A stretch of DNA of 64,000 nt from Pontibacter ramchanderi (GCF_002846395.1 NZ_PJMU01000002.1:372001-436000); one strand, 5' to 3'; numbered from the stretch's first letter, positions 42,801 to 51,419 are shown. Made by a program: numbers and translations. Notes: generated by a model from the letters alone, not told the origin.

Positions 42801-43787
42801 GCGCGCCGTGAAGTCTGACACCAGGTTACAGATGAGTTGTGACTTGCCCGTACCCGGAGGGCCCTGCACCACGAGCGAACGCCCCTGCTTCACCTGCTGC
42901 AGTGCCGCCTCCTGTGAGGCATCCATAGCAAAGGCGGTAAAGGTTTGTTGCGCCTGCGTGGCGGCCTGGCTTATACCTGCGTCCGGGCCAGTAAACAGGT
43001 CCTCCATCTCCTCCAAGCCGTCGCGTTGCAGTAGTTCGTCGTAGTCGTTTAGCAAAAACGAAGCGGCCTGCGGGTATAGCCCCAGCACGGCTTCCTGCTC
43101 CAGGTATAGCTGACCGGGTTTGAGGTCAGCCTCGTAGTCGGCTTTACGGAAATCGCGGAAAGGCTTGAGCTTGTCCGTGAAAAACTCGCGGCCCGCGTGT
43201 ATCGTCAGTTGGTTCTCTTTCAGGAGCTCATATACCTGTGTGCGAAACTCCAGCGGGTGTGTGGGCAAGGTGCTCAGGTCAAGCTCCAGCAGGGGTTCGG
43301 CCAGCGGCGTGCCCATGTAGTGCGCGTAGGCCAGCACAAAACTCTGGTTGAACTGCGCCGGTTGCGAAGTGTCAGGTAGAAGCTCCCACTCCTGCTTGCC
43401 GTTCACCTGCAGCTGCACCGGGAAAAACAGTAAGGGGCAGCGTACGGTGGTGCCATCCGAGAACTGGCCATGCACAAAGGGCCAGCCCAGGTACAACTCC
43501 CGACTTCCGCGTTCCTCCAGAATCATGTCGGCTTTGCGCCGGATGTAGCGCAGCCGCTGGCTAACGGGCGTGACCGGGGCATAGCGACTGTCGGCAAAAG
43601 GAGCCAGCACGGCAGTCTTGCCACCGATCACTTTCTCCAGGGTGTGGAATGCAGGTTTGTTGTTGATGAAATCCAGCTCGTTCACATCCAGGTGCAGCTC
43701 GCGCGAAAGCCGCAACAGCAACAGGGCTCTGTTGCCGGCGCTCAGGTTAAGCAGACGATGGCGGTAGTTTTTGAGGATGGATTTCAT
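39837..43787 (-). CDS. UPF1-like SF1 DNA/RNA helicase with C-terminal nuclease-like domain
   Basis: 1316 residues from the ATG at 43785-43787 (MKSILKNYRHRLLNLSAGNRALLLLRL); upstream frame lacks conserved sequence. SF1 motifs: Walker A VVQGPPGTGKSQLICNLV (about residue 370), motif II FDLVIFDEASQC (about 975), VVAGDEQQLRPSD, HYRSRFPELIDFSN, VGVITFNYNQQ, and motif VI NRLNVAITRARQLVMVVSS. A 500-residue coiled, Leu-rich insertion lies between I and II. The last 100 residues (HAGPKLLRDYLHYA then PVLLRQRNWPFQKVYSRQYWDNK) resemble the short restriction-endonuclease-like domain found at the end of such proteins. Possible genome-defence or RNA-quality role. Lies beside the repeat region. Confidence 0.88.
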   Translation of the reverse strand: MKSILKNYRHRLLNLSAGNRALLLLRLSRELHLDVNELDFINNKPAFHTLEKVIGGKTAVLAPFADSRYAPVTPVSQRLRYIRRKADMILEERGSRELYLGWPFVHGQFSDGTTVRCPLLFFPVQLQVNGKQEWELLPDTSQPAQFNQSFVLAYAHYMGTPLAEPLLELDLSTLPTHPLEFRTQVYELLKENQLTIHAGREFFTDKLKPFRDFRKADYEADLKPGQLYLEQEAVLGLYPQAASFLLNDYDELLQRDGLEEMEDLFTGPDAGISQAATQAQQTFTAFAMDASQEAALQQVKQGRSLVVQGPPGTGKSQLICNLVSDFTARGKRVLVVSQKRAALDVVHQRLSSAGLGPFAALVHDINADRKSIYQQLLLQIDQVEEYKKQNHALNSIFTDRTFLEVSRGINQSLQKLERFRTALFDSSRCGWSPKELYLRSSLQQPHVRLSEVFKQFTADTVTDFLPRLRACLQQGIALEQPDFAWKERHSMRGFGWPQRQEMERTIEALPEQYRAMQQGISQLSGSDFELSSLDRFRAAYDTLDELQHLLELEGVAGVIQPLLRKQAKASELKKLVRQLKGLYLVCPAPDAAIPVEQLTLVKSAITVFEAKQKDFLKGLGWYFSQDKKVLQQALDKYKLDLSPGGVGELQRRLELREQAQELIKAINKSISYTLRLEDNPTPMLQKLEVVEQALAAHQLLKQLHRDRVLHEKMWLEANLSGHLQALAQALQVFEQRYGEWEQWLPKTHIEKLTEQESYSDLLLKSLRQNFEQLVAYDELRSTLTVAEQEICRQVLREGIADAQVGEELFLNSLYLAWLHELESQWPELRMPDSGELDRLETDLQNLLQQKQDLSQEIVLSRLREQTYRNMEYNRLGNAVTYRRLHAQVSKKRSLYPIRKLFELFGDEILNLTPCWLASPETVSAVFPLERCFDLVIFDEASQCFAETGIPAMLRGRQVVVAGDEQQLRPSDLYRSRWGGNGDEEAEELTAESLLQLCGLYLPQTMLTQHYRSRFPELIDFSNRHFYRNRLELIPELQDVNARQPAIQFVKVQGLWQQNSNLPEAEKVVEHVWQLVQSGVEDVGVITFNYNQQMLVQDLLEEKAQVQGIALPPTVTVKNIENMQGDEKEVVILSVGYAPDAKGKMVMQFGSLNQAGGENRLNVAITRARQLVMVVSSIRSEQLQVDNAQHAGPKLLRDYLHYAQQVSRRYFKYEPQVLPMPAHVPLLKERLAQAIPALQAAVPFADLTLMEEGNYNSVVLTDDDLYYNNLSVRHAHADIPVLLRQRNWPFQKVYSRQYWDNKEALVKKLKRVEEIKS

Positions 43788-43985
43788 AATTGCGTTGCTC
43801 CGAAAACGGATGAACATGCAGAATAGTCTGTAGCTATACGGCAAGTCGGTGGCTAAACGGCAAGTTAGCAGGAAAATAGTGGACTTGGAAGCGATAAGAT
43901 GGGCACCGTTCTGGTTTTGTATCCGTAAAATCAATCATCAAGGGCCTCCAACGCTACGCCTATACCTACGCCTGAAGCCTAAACC

Positions 43986-44717
43986 ATGAATCCGATCAAA
44001 AGATTAAAAACGGCCGGTTTGTTCTTCCCTGCTCCCGGGGGCAGACTTGGCTCTATGGCTTCAAGCAAAACCACGCTGCTGGCTACGGGGCTCTATACCT
44101 TTACCGCGCTGCATGTGCTGGCCGCGATTGCGTTTTATGCCCAGGACATAAGCCTCTTCTACAGCTATACCACCGAAGACGGATATATCGAGTACTTCAC
44201 GTCTTTTTTTCTGCTGGCCACTTCTGTTTTCTGCTACATAAAAGCGCGAAAAATGGAAAGCAAATGGGCAGTGGCGTTTTATTACCTGGCAGCGGCCGTG
44301 TTCTTTTTTGGCTTTGGCGAGGAGATTTCCTGGGGGCAGCGCATTCTGGGTTTAGGGGTGCCTGAAAAGCTGGAAAAGATCAACCATCAAAGTGAGTTTA
44401 ACTTGCACAACATTCACCTCAACGGGGTGAACCTGAACAAGCTCATCTTTGGCAAGCTGCTATACCTGGCCGTGTTCGTTTATTTTCTGGCCTTTCCGGT
44501 GCTTTACCGGCGCTGGCAGTGGTTCCGGCACCTGGTCGATAAGATCAGCTTCCCGTTGCCAACATTTATGCAAGCACTGCTTTACCTGCTGCTCTTTTGC
44601 TGCCTGATGCTCATAAACGACGGAAAAATGTGGGAAGTGCAGGAGTTTTTGCTCGTCAGCTTCATTTTCTATGTATTCCTGATGCCCTTAAACCGCTATG
44701 ACTCAAGACAGGTATAG
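43986..44717 (+). CDS. Multi-pass membrane protein of unknown function
   Basis: 243 residues from 43986; Met24 (44055, MASSKTTLLATGLY) is a possible alternative start. About six membrane helices. The diagnostic middle block is FFFGFGEEISWGQRILGLGVPEKLEKINHQSEFNLHNI, with the E-E-I-S-W-G-Q-R motif seen in many uncharacterised bacterial membrane proteins. The stop codon TAG at 44715-44717 is part of an AGGTATAG motif copy. Function unknown. Confidence 0.78.
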   Translation: MNPIKRLKTAGLFFPAPGGRLGSMASSKTTLLATGLYTFTALHVLAAIAFYAQDISLFYSYTTEDGYIEYFTSFFLLATSVFCYIKARKMESKWAVAFYYLAAAVFFFGFGEEISWGQRILGLGVPEKLEKINHQSEFNLHNIHLNGVNLNKLIFGKLLYLAVFVYFLAFPVLYRRWQWFRHLVDKISFPLPTFMQALLYLLLFCCLMLINDGKMWEVQEFLLVSFIFYVFLMPLNRYDSRQV

Positions 44718-44774
44718 GTATAGCTTGTTTGGACGTAGCACCCATAATTTAGCGCAAGCGGCGTAGTTCAACGT

Positions 44775-44852
44775 ATGGCAAAGAAATTTGCTGGCCAGTT
44801 GTTTTGTGCTTTGGCTTTGCTCACAACATTTTCCACTGCACAGCAGTTGTAG
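44775..44852 (+). other. Short frame encoding only a signal-peptide-like sequence
   Basis: ATG to TAG, 25 residues: MAKKFAGQLFCALALLTTFS then TAQQL. It reads like a complete signal peptide (basic head, hydrophobic core, T-A-Q cleavage site) followed by a stop. It could be the broken start of a lost secreted protein, a leader, or chance. It lies 48 bases before the lipoprotein hydrolase start. Confidence 0.35.
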
Positions 44853-44900
44853 TATCACGCATACACTGTAGCTTGCAACTTGTTCGCACTGTTTTTGACT

Positions 44901-45986
44901 ATGAAAAAACCGATCAACCTCTTCCTATACCTCGGGCTTGTCCTGTCGCTGCTCTCCTCCTGCCGCAAAGAACGCATGGAGAAAGACGTGGCCCGCATGG
45001 ATGAGTACACCACTTCCAAAAAGTACCCCTCTAAGTTCGCCGACGAAAGCATCACCAAATGGAAAGAGCAGGTGCCCGAGATTCAGGAGATCAGGATCAA
45101 ATCCACTTTAGACGGCACCCAGCAACCCGCACTTTTCTATACCTCCAACACTACCGGGCCACGCCCTTTGCTCGTGATGCTGCACAGCTGGAGCAGTGAG
45201 TATTTGCAGGAAGTGAGCATCCCCTACGCCCTCTGGAGCAAGGAGTACGACTGGGCTTTCATTCACCCCAACTACCGCGGCAAATTTGATAAACCCGAAG
45301 CCATGGCCTCCGACCTCGCCATACAGGACCTGGTGGATGCCGTGAACTATGCCAAAGCAAACGCCGAAATAGACGAGTCGCGCATTTACATCCTGGGCTC
45401 ATCGGGCGGTGCTATGACGGCTCTGGTGGCTGCAGGCCGCCACCCCGAGATCTGGGCCGGTGTTGTGGCCTGGGTGCCGGTGTTCGACCTGGTGGACTGG
45501 TATGCCTTCAGCCAGAATTACCCGCACCGCGATTACAACCGGCATATTGTGGCTGCCTGCGGCGGAGAACCTATACCGGGCACACCGGCCGCCGAAGAGG
45601 CCAAGCGCCGCAGCCCGAGCACTTACATCCACAACGCCAAAGAGGTCCCTATTTTCCTGGCCCACGGCACCGTGGATGTGCTCGTGCCGCCTGACCACTC
45701 CATCCGGGCCTACAACATACTGGCCAGCCCCGCCGACACGATCGCGCAGCAGGAAATAGACTACATCCTGAAAGAGCAGGCACTGCCCGAAGGAATGGAA
45801 GGCGCCACCACCCGCGACAAGTATTTCGGGGTGAAAGACCCCAAGGTGGTATTTATGCGGGAGTCGGCTAACGTGCGGCTGGTACTGTTTGAAGGGGTGC
45901 ACGACATGGCCTACAATCCTGGTTTGCTGTGGCTCAACGAACAGCAAAAGAAAATAGCTCCTGCTGCCCCCGTTGCCGGGCATTGA
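44901..45986 (+). CDS. Prolyl-oligopeptidase-type alpha/beta hydrolase, lipoprotein
   Basis: 361 residues from the ATG at 44901. Lipoprotein signal with Cys about residue 22 (LVLSLLSSC). The alpha/beta hydrolase shows LVMLHSWSSEY (oxyanion region), the nucleophile elbow GSSGGAM (G-x-S-x-G), a later D in FLAHGTVDVLVPPDHS, and His in EGVHDMAYN, so a Ser-Asp-His triad is present. It matches the peptidase S9-like group; substrate is unknown. The Nudix gene follows after 33 bases. Confidence 0.88.
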   Translation: MKKPINLFLYLGLVLSLLSSCRKERMEKDVARMDEYTTSKKYPSKFADESITKWKEQVPEIQEIRIKSTLDGTQQPALFYTSNTTGPRPLLVMLHSWSSEYLQEVSIPYALWSKEYDWAFIHPNYRGKFDKPEAMASDLAIQDLVDAVNYAKANAEIDESRIYILGSSGGAMTALVAAGRHPEIWAGVVAWVPVFDLVDWYAFSQNYPHRDYNRHIVAACGGEPIPGTPAAEEAKRRSPSTYIHNAKEVPIFLAHGTVDVLVPPDHSIRAYNILASPADTIAQQEIDYILKEQALPEGMEGATTRDKYFGVKDPKVVFMRESANVRLVLFEGVHDMAYNPGLLWLNEQQKKIAPAAPVAGH

Positions 45987-46019
45987 CCCACCTCCGGAAC
46001 CTGTTGCTATACCTGAGAA

Positions 46020-46493
46020 ATGGCGATGAAAGAAGAAACTCCCAGACCGGCTATACCTACGCTCGAGCAGGTTTCGTCTGGTGGCGTGGTCTTTCACCGA
46101 GGGGCTTCAGGTATAGAAGTAGCGCTGATCTCGGTGGGTGAGCCCGCACGCTGGCAATTGCCCAAAGGTATAGTTGACCCCGGCGAAGCACCTGAGACAA
46201 CCGCCCTGCGCGAGGTGCGCGAAGAAACCGGCGTGACAGCTCGGCTAATAGAAAAGATAGATACGATAGAATACTGGTATGTGGGCACCAGATCCGGTCA
46301 ACGCGTGCGCTTCCACAAGTTTGTGCACTTCTTTCTGCTTGCTTACCAGTCCGGCGACATAGGCCAGCACGACTGGGAGGTGAACGAAGCCCGTTGGGTG
46401 GATCTGCAGGCAGCCAAAGCTTTGCTGTCCTTCAAAAGCGAGCGGCAGGCACTGGAGAAGGCGGAGCGGTTGATCAGAGCCATTGAAAGGTAA
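46020..46493 (+). CDS. Nudix hydrolase
   Basis: 157 residues. The Nudix box is complete: GIVDPGEAPETTALREVREETGV (G-x5-E-x7-R-E-x-x-E-E-x-G). The context SSGGVVFHRGASGIEVALIS and WQLPKG before it and the short C-terminal part resemble diadenosine tetraphosphate or general house-cleaning Nudix enzymes of the MutT group. It follows the hydrolase gene closely. Start ATG at 46020; ATG at 46026 also possible. Confidence 0.9.
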   Translation: MAMKEETPRPAIPTLEQVSSGGVVFHRGASGIEVALISVGEPARWQLPKGIVDPGEAPETTALREVREETGVTARLIEKIDTIEYWYVGTRSGQRVRFHKFVHFFLLAYQSGDIGQHDWEVNEARWVDLQAAKALLSFKSERQALEKAERLIRAIER

Positions 46494-46503
46494 AACGCTA
46501 TAC

Positions 46504-47460
46504 CTATAGCTCCAGATAAGGGCTGATCTTGTCGAACAGCTCGGCCGTCACAATCTTGATCTGCCGGATATCCTCCACCCGCTTAAACTCGCCGTGCTGC
46601 TCGCGGTAGGCCACGATGGCACGCGCCACATTAGAACTGATGTAGGGATGGGCCTTCAGTTCATCTGCCTGTGCTTGGTTAAGTGACAATCGCTGTAGGG
46701 TATTGTTTTTTGGCACAAAAGTGTACTTGTGCAGGCTATCGACCACGGCTGGCGGCAGTCCGTATACCTCCTGGACCTGGGCCATGCTGTGGAAACCACC
46801 CAAGCCGCTGCGGTACTTCACGATCCGGGCCGATAGCTTGCTACCGATGCCCCTGATCTGCTTTAAGGCGGTGGTATCGGCGGTGTTGATGTTGAATGGG
46901 GCCAGGATAAATCGCTCCCGTGGGCGGGCATTGTTAGCCCAGTTCGGGTTGGGCACCGTGCGTGCGTTGGCGGCTATACCTTGGTTGCGCTTATACCTGT
47001 CAGGTTTGGTTTCGGGGAGCTGGATGTAGGGGTACAGTTGCTGAAAAACAGAATCGGGCAGGCCATAAATGGTGCCGAGCTGTGCCTTGTAAGTGAAGTC
47101 ACCGACTTTGTTGCGGTAGTTGAGAATGCGCTGCGCCATGTATTTGGGCATACCCAGTTCCTGCCATTGCGCTTCGGTCAGGTGGTTGGGGTTAAAGGGC
47201 TGCAGGGCCAAGGGCAGTTTGTATACCTGCCTCCTATTGGTCGGTTCGGGCTGCCTGGCCTCGAGCTGCGCCACCAGGCTGTCGAGCAGTTGCCTGTCCG
47301 CGGTGCTGCCAAAGGTGTCTGCTTCAGGTTCAGAAATCCTTTTAAACAGCCATGGTGCTGCCGTTAGCAGCACCATGGCTCCTATCAGTACCAGAAATCC
47401 GTTTACCTCGCGCTGCGAAAAGCCAAAGTTGCGTCTGATCCAGTACCTCAGTTTTTTCAT
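46504..47460 (-). CDS. Helix-hairpin-helix (ComEA-like) membrane-anchored protein
   Basis: 318 residues. One N-terminal membrane helix (about 18-38, NGFLVLIGAMVLLTAAPWLF). Residues 85-160 and 190-318 carry several HhH motifs: IRGIGSKLSARIVKYRSGLGGFHSMAQVQEVYGL is a full ComEA-type DNA-binding hairpin, and AHPYISSNVARAIVAYREQHGEFKRVEDI a second. Similar proteins bind DNA in the periplasm during competence, though roles in Bacteroidota are unproved. No competence channel genes are next to it. Confidence 0.87.
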   Translation of the reverse strand: MKKLRYWIRRNFGFSQREVNGFLVLIGAMVLLTAAPWLFKRISEPEADTFGSTADRQLLDSLVAQLEARQPEPTNRRQVYKLPLALQPFNPNHLTEAQWQELGMPKYMAQRILNYRNKVGDFTYKAQLGTIYGLPDSVFQQLYPYIQLPETKPDRYKRNQGIAANARTVPNPNWANNARPRERFILAPFNINTADTTALKQIRGIGSKLSARIVKYRSGLGGFHSMAQVQEVYGLPPAVVDSLHKYTFVPKNNTLQRLSLNQAQADELKAHPYISSNVARAIVAYREQHGEFKRVEDIRQIKIVTAELFDKISPYLEL

Positions 47461-47467
47461 AAATCGA

Positions 47468-47629
47468 TCAAGCCCGCGGTGCCTGCCGCTCTATCTCGTC
47501 GTCGTTGTCGAGAAAAGAGTCGGGCTCCGGTTTGGGAGGTGTGTTCAGCACCCTGTAAAAAAAGTATAACGTTACGCCAGTTACTAACAGCATAGTACCG
47601 AGCATCACAACAAGTGCAGATGTATTCAT
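47468..47629 (-). CDS. MetS-like small subunit of the NSS transporter
   Basis: 53 residues, ATG at 47627-47629, stop at 47468-47470, 6 bases after the transporter stop. It starts MNTSALVVMLGTMLLVTGVT and continues as one membrane helix, then a polar acidic tail (PKPEPDSFLDNDDEIERQAPRA). The MetS family of Corynebacterium MetPS-type NSS transporters consists of such single-helix subunits lying directly after the main gene, which is the arrangement here. It overlaps nothing. Too short for ordinary gene finders. Confidence 0.75.
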   Translation of the reverse strand: MNTSALVVMLGTMLLVTGVTLYFFYRVLNTPPKPEPDSFLDNDDEIERQAPRA

Positions 47630-47635
47630 AGTTTC

Positions 47636-49291
47636 CTAAATTCTTCCTTCTCTAACTCTTTTTTTATACGCCATGTACACCAGCACCGCAATGCTCAGGA
47701 ACATGGCCACCAGCAGTATGCGCGAGGCATTTACAAAGAACAAGGTGTCCTGCAACTGCTCAATCACGGCCGGATCGGTGGCTTCGGCCAGTTGGCGCTT
47801 CAGGCTCGTGTTCTTAATCTTGCTGATGATCGAGCCGTCGTCGAGTACCCAGCCATTGCGGAAGGCACCTGCCCAGTCGCCGCCCTTTGGTGTAATAAGC
47901 GAGCCGATGAACACCCACAGCAACAGCAGCGGAGTGATGAACTTGATAATGAACTTGTAAATGCCCGGCACTTTGATATCGGCACCGGAGGTAATCTCTC
48001 TCCAGCCCTTGTTCATGCCAAATACCCAGGCAAACAGGATAGACTCAAACAAGGCAAACACCACCAGTGACACGGTGCCCGCCCAGTAGTCGTACTCGTC
48101 GAACACCCCATACTCAAAGAATAATACGGTCGGCATACCGAGCAAGAGCACGATCAGGCCAAAAGACCAGGCGGCTGGTCTGCGGCGCCAGTTAAACTCG
48201 TCCTGCAGGAAGCCCATCCAGGGCGTACCCATGGCCAGCGACGAGGTGATACCGGCAAAGAACAACAGGCCAAACCACATCACACCGGCAACGGCACCCA
48301 GCACATCGCCCCACTGGTAGAACAGGTATGGCAAAGTACGGAAGCCCAGACCCAGGCCGCCCTGGCTATTTACCAGGTTCACCACGCCATCTATACCCAG
48401 GTAGCCGATCGAGATCGGGATCAGGATAGAGGCACCCAGCACCACTTCCACAAACTCGTTCATCCAACCGGCTGACATGGCGTTGAGGGCAATGTCGTCT
48501 TTGGAGCGCACATAGGAAGCATAGCAATGGATGGTACCCATACCTACCGACAGGGTAAAGAAAATCTGACCGGCGGCAGCCAGCCATACTGTAGGCGACC
48601 AAAGCTCATCGAAATTGGGCGTCCAGAGGAAGTTAAGGCCAACCGAGCTGTCGTTAATGGCGCCGTTTTCGCCGGCTGTAATGGTGAAGCCTTTGTAAGC
48701 CAAGAACATACCGAAGAGAATCAAAAGCGGCATACCGATTTTGGCCACACGCTCCACCCCTTTGGCCAGGCCTTGCGACAGGATCCAGGTGTTGAGCAGC
48801 AAACAGATGACGAAGAAGAGGATAGGCTCGTAAGGAATCCCGAAAGTAGAGTCTCCCAGGCTTACATACTCGTCAAAAAAAGCAGATACCCCGTTTTGGT
48901 CAAGCCCGGAGAAGGTGCCCGCCAGCGAGTGGAAAACGTAGGAAAGCGTCCAGGACTCGAGGTAGCAGTAGTAAGAGGCTACCGCAATGTTGGTCCAGAT
49001 GCCAAACACACCGATGTACTTCCAGAGGCGGTTGCGGTGCATGGTGTCCACGATAAAGGGCGTGGAGTGGTGCCCGAACTTGCCACCGAAGCGCCCCATG
49101 GACCACTCGATCCAGAGGAGCGGAATACCCATCACCAGAAAGCAGACCAGGTAGGGGATAATGAAGGCGCCACCGCCGTTCTGCACCGCCTGCACCGGGA
49201 AACGGAGGAAGTTTCCCAGGCCCACCGCGTTGCCGGCCATGGCCAGAATGAGACCCACCCGGGAGCCCCAAGATTCTTTGTTAGCACTCAT
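47636..49291 (-). CDS. Sodium-dependent transporter, NSS/SNF family
   Basis: 551 residues, about 12 membrane helices. First-helix signature SRVGLILAMAGNAVGLGNFLRFPVQAVQNGGGAFIIPYL matches the NSS consensus with unwound G-x-G-N-x-W/R-R-F-P and the substrate region. Helix 6-8 pieces FTLSVGMGTIHCYASYV and VFGLLFFAGITSSLAMG also fit. Substrate is probably an amino acid; the MetS-like subunit behind it favours a MetP-type Met/Ala uptake system. No TATACCT motif copies occur in the gene. Confidence 0.93.
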   Translation of the reverse strand: MSANKESWGSRVGLILAMAGNAVGLGNFLRFPVQAVQNGGGAFIIPYLVCFLVMGIPLLWIEWSMGRFGGKFGHHSTPFIVDTMHRNRLWKYIGVFGIWTNIAVASYYCYLESWTLSYVFHSLAGTFSGLDQNGVSAFFDEYVSLGDSTFGIPYEPILFFVICLLLNTWILSQGLAKGVERVAKIGMPLLILFGMFLAYKGFTITAGENGAINDSSVGLNFLWTPNFDELWSPTVWLAAAGQIFFTLSVGMGTIHCYASYVRSKDDIALNAMSAGWMNEFVEVVLGASILIPISIGYLGIDGVVNLVNSQGGLGLGFRTLPYLFYQWGDVLGAVAGVMWFGLLFFAGITSSLAMGTPWMGFLQDEFNWRRRPAAWSFGLIVLLLGMPTVLFFEYGVFDEYDYWAGTVSLVVFALFESILFAWVFGMNKGWREITSGADIKVPGIYKFIIKFITPLLLLWVFIGSLITPKGGDWAGAFRNGWVLDDGSIISKIKNTSLKRQLAEATDPAVIEQLQDTLFFVNASRILLVAMFLSIAVLVYMAYKKRVREGRI

Positions 49292-49412
49292 AAAAAGGGT
49301 AAAGGTTGGTTAGTTTAGATTAGTTGGTTTAGTGTAAAGGCACGGATAATCAGGATTTAAAGCTTACAATTTAAACAATGGTTCTGATTGCACCATAGTA
49401 AATTCAATATTT

Positions 49413-50321
49413 TTAATACATATCAGCCTGTTCTGCCACCATGGCAATGCCCTCCTCAAAGGTGTGGGGTTTGTAGCCAAGTTTCTTTTCAGCTTTGGTG
49501 ATGATAAAGCCAGTGCGCGGTGGGCGTTTGGCCGGTTGTGAAAAGGTGCTGGCATCGGCCTTGTCGATAAGCGATTTGTCGAGTTGGAAGTAGTCGGCTA
49601 CAAGCATGGCCATGTCGTAAGGCGTGTACATTTCCTTCCCCGAGATGTTGTAAATACCTTCAGCATCGTGCTGCACAGCCAGCCAGCAGCCCATGGCCAG
49701 GTCTTCGGCCAGCGTGGGTGTACGGAACTGGTCAGTTACCACCTTGATCACCTTGCCTGCCCGCAAACTGTCGCGCACCCACAGCACAATGTTCGTACGG
49801 CCATAGTCGTGCACCACGCCGTATACCAGCACCGTGCGCAGAATGGCCCATTTGCACTTCGCCTGCTTCACAATTTCTTCGGCCATCAACTTCGTTTCAC
49901 CATAAAAACTGATCGGGTTGCCTGTTGCCTCTTCGTCATAGGGGCCGTCTTCTCCGTCGAAAATAAAGTCGGTGGAGAGGTGAACGAGGTGCACATCATG
50001 CTTTTCGCAGGCTTCCACCACATAGGCCACGGCATCGCGGTTGAGTTTCAGGGCGCCTTCGCGGTCTGTCTCACACTGGTCCACGTTGGTCATGGCAGCG
50101 GTATGGATCAGGTGGGTGGGTTTAAAATCGGCCACTACACGCTCTACTTGCGAGCGGTTAGTCACGTCCATGGAGGCAAAGGCCAGTGTCGGGAAGATCT
50201 CGGCTAGTTTGTTTTCGCCACGGCTGGTCGCCAGCAATTCTACATCGGTGCGGGGTAGCAGCAAAGCGACCAATTTCTGGCCCAGCAGGCCATTAGAGCC
50301 TGTTATTAATATTTTTTTCAT
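49413..50321 (-). CDS. RmlD-like SDR (dTDP-4-dehydrorhamnose reductase family)
   Basis: 302 residues from the ATG at 50319-50321 (MKKILITGSNGLLGQKLVALL); 37 upstream codons lack conserved sequence. Marks: G-x-N-G-x-x-G-x-K, LIHTAAMTNVDQCETDREGALKLNRDAVAYV, STDFIFDGEDGPYDE (T-D-x-V/I-F-D-G), and YGETK as the active-site Y-x-x-x-K. End YNISGKEMYTPYDMAMLVADYF. It likely reduces a dTDP-4-keto sugar or acts on an analogous substrate, but no rml cluster is adjacent. Confidence 0.92.
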   Translation of the reverse strand: MKKILITGSNGLLGQKLVALLLPRTDVELLATSRGENKLAEIFPTLAFASMDVTNRSQVERVVADFKPTHLIHTAAMTNVDQCETDREGALKLNRDAVAYVVEACEKHDVHLVHLSTDFIFDGEDGPYDEEATGNPISFYGETKLMAEEIVKQAKCKWAILRTVLVYGVVHDYGRTNIVLWVRDSLRAGKVIKVVTDQFRTPTLAEDLAMGCWLAVQHDAEGIYNISGKEMYTPYDMAMLVADYFQLDKSLIDKADASTFSQPAKRPPRTGFIITKAEKKLGYKPHTFEEGIAMVAEQADMY

Positions 50322-50484
50322 TTCTATTCTCGGGGTGTAATCAATATGCTTCAAAATACTTCCTGCCCTGTATAAAGCAGAGCGGTGATCTTCTTTCAGT
50401 TGTAAGTGCGTGGTCACTTCTCCAAAGTGCACTGCTCAGGTATAGCAGTCAATCAGAGGCGCAATGTTGTCGGTTTGATAAGCG

Positions 50485-51126
50485 TTACTCGGCCTGCGGG
50501 TAGGTATAGCGGTACTTCTTTGCTATCTTTTTCTTCTTCATCTCCTCTACCTGCACCGTCATCTTCACATCCGACAGGGGGCGGTTGCGGCCGTCCACAG
50601 CCTGGCTGGCTATTTTATCGATCACATCCAGGCCGTCGATCACCTGCCCGAACACGGTGTAGGCTTCGTCTAGCTGGGGGGTGCCCTGGTGGTTTTCCAC
50701 GATGTAGAACTGTGAGCCGCTAGACTCCTTCTTCGGGTTTACCTGGTCGCTCATGCGGGCAGCAGCCAATGCGCCGCGCACGTGCTTGTATTTTGGCTTT
50801 ATCTCGGCCGGAATGGTATAGCCGGGGTTGCCTGAGCCGTCGTTGCGCGGGTCGTCATCCCTGGAGTTCGGGTCACCGCCCTGTATCATAAAACCGTCGA
50901 TTACCCGGTGGAATGTAGTCCCGTTGTAGAATCCTTCACGCGTCAGTTTCAGGAAGTTTTCTTTGTGCAGCGGCGTGTCGTCGTAGAGCACCAGTTTCAT
51001 GTCGCCGTGTGGGGTGGAGATGGTTACAAGCTGATCTTTTCCTTTGGGTGCCTTTTGTGCCACCGTGGCCATGGGGCAAAGCACCAACAGCATCACAAAA
51101 GTGGCCATTACTTTAAGCAGGTTCAT
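50485..51126 (-). CDS. Periplasmic peptidyl-prolyl isomerase (cyclophilin type)
   Basis: 213 residues from the ATG at 51124-51126 (MNLLKVMATFVMLLVLC), which gives a good signal peptide. Cyclophilin marks: FHRVIDGFMIQGGDPNSRDDDPRNDGSGNPGYTIPAEIK with the R-x-x-x-x-F-M-x-Q-G-G-D active site, SGSQFYIVENHQGTPQLDEAYTVFGQVIDGLDVIDKI. It speeds proline isomerisation during folding of exported proteins. The end is Lys-rich. Single gene. Confidence 0.93.
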   Translation of the reverse strand: MNLLKVMATFVMLLVLCPMATVAQKAPKGKDQLVTISTPHGDMKLVLYDDTPLHKENFLKLTREGFYNGTTFHRVIDGFMIQGGDPNSRDDDPRNDGSGNPGYTIPAEIKPKYKHVRGALAAARMSDQVNPKKESSGSQFYIVENHQGTPQLDEAYTVFGQVIDGLDVIDKIASQAVDGRNRPLSDVKMTVQVEEMKKKKIAKKYRYTYPQAE

Positions 51127-51419
51127 GTTCAAGCGAAAGGTTATCGGTTTAAAATTGTGTATGGGTATCAAATTTAAGCCTTTATAGTTCCTATTCATGC
51201 TTTGGTGTCATTTTCTCCGGACTCATGCAAATTCTCCTATTTTGCTGGATACGTATAGAGAAGAGGCGCTACAAGTAAAGCCCGCTTTTGCAGAAGTAAC
51301 AATTTGCACTTTAGGAATTTTGCGCTGTACCTGCAGAAGCAATTTAAATGTAAATTTCCTATTTCCGTCTAATAAAATTATATTAAAGCTGACCGACTAA
51401 ACTTACCTACCCCTATTTG

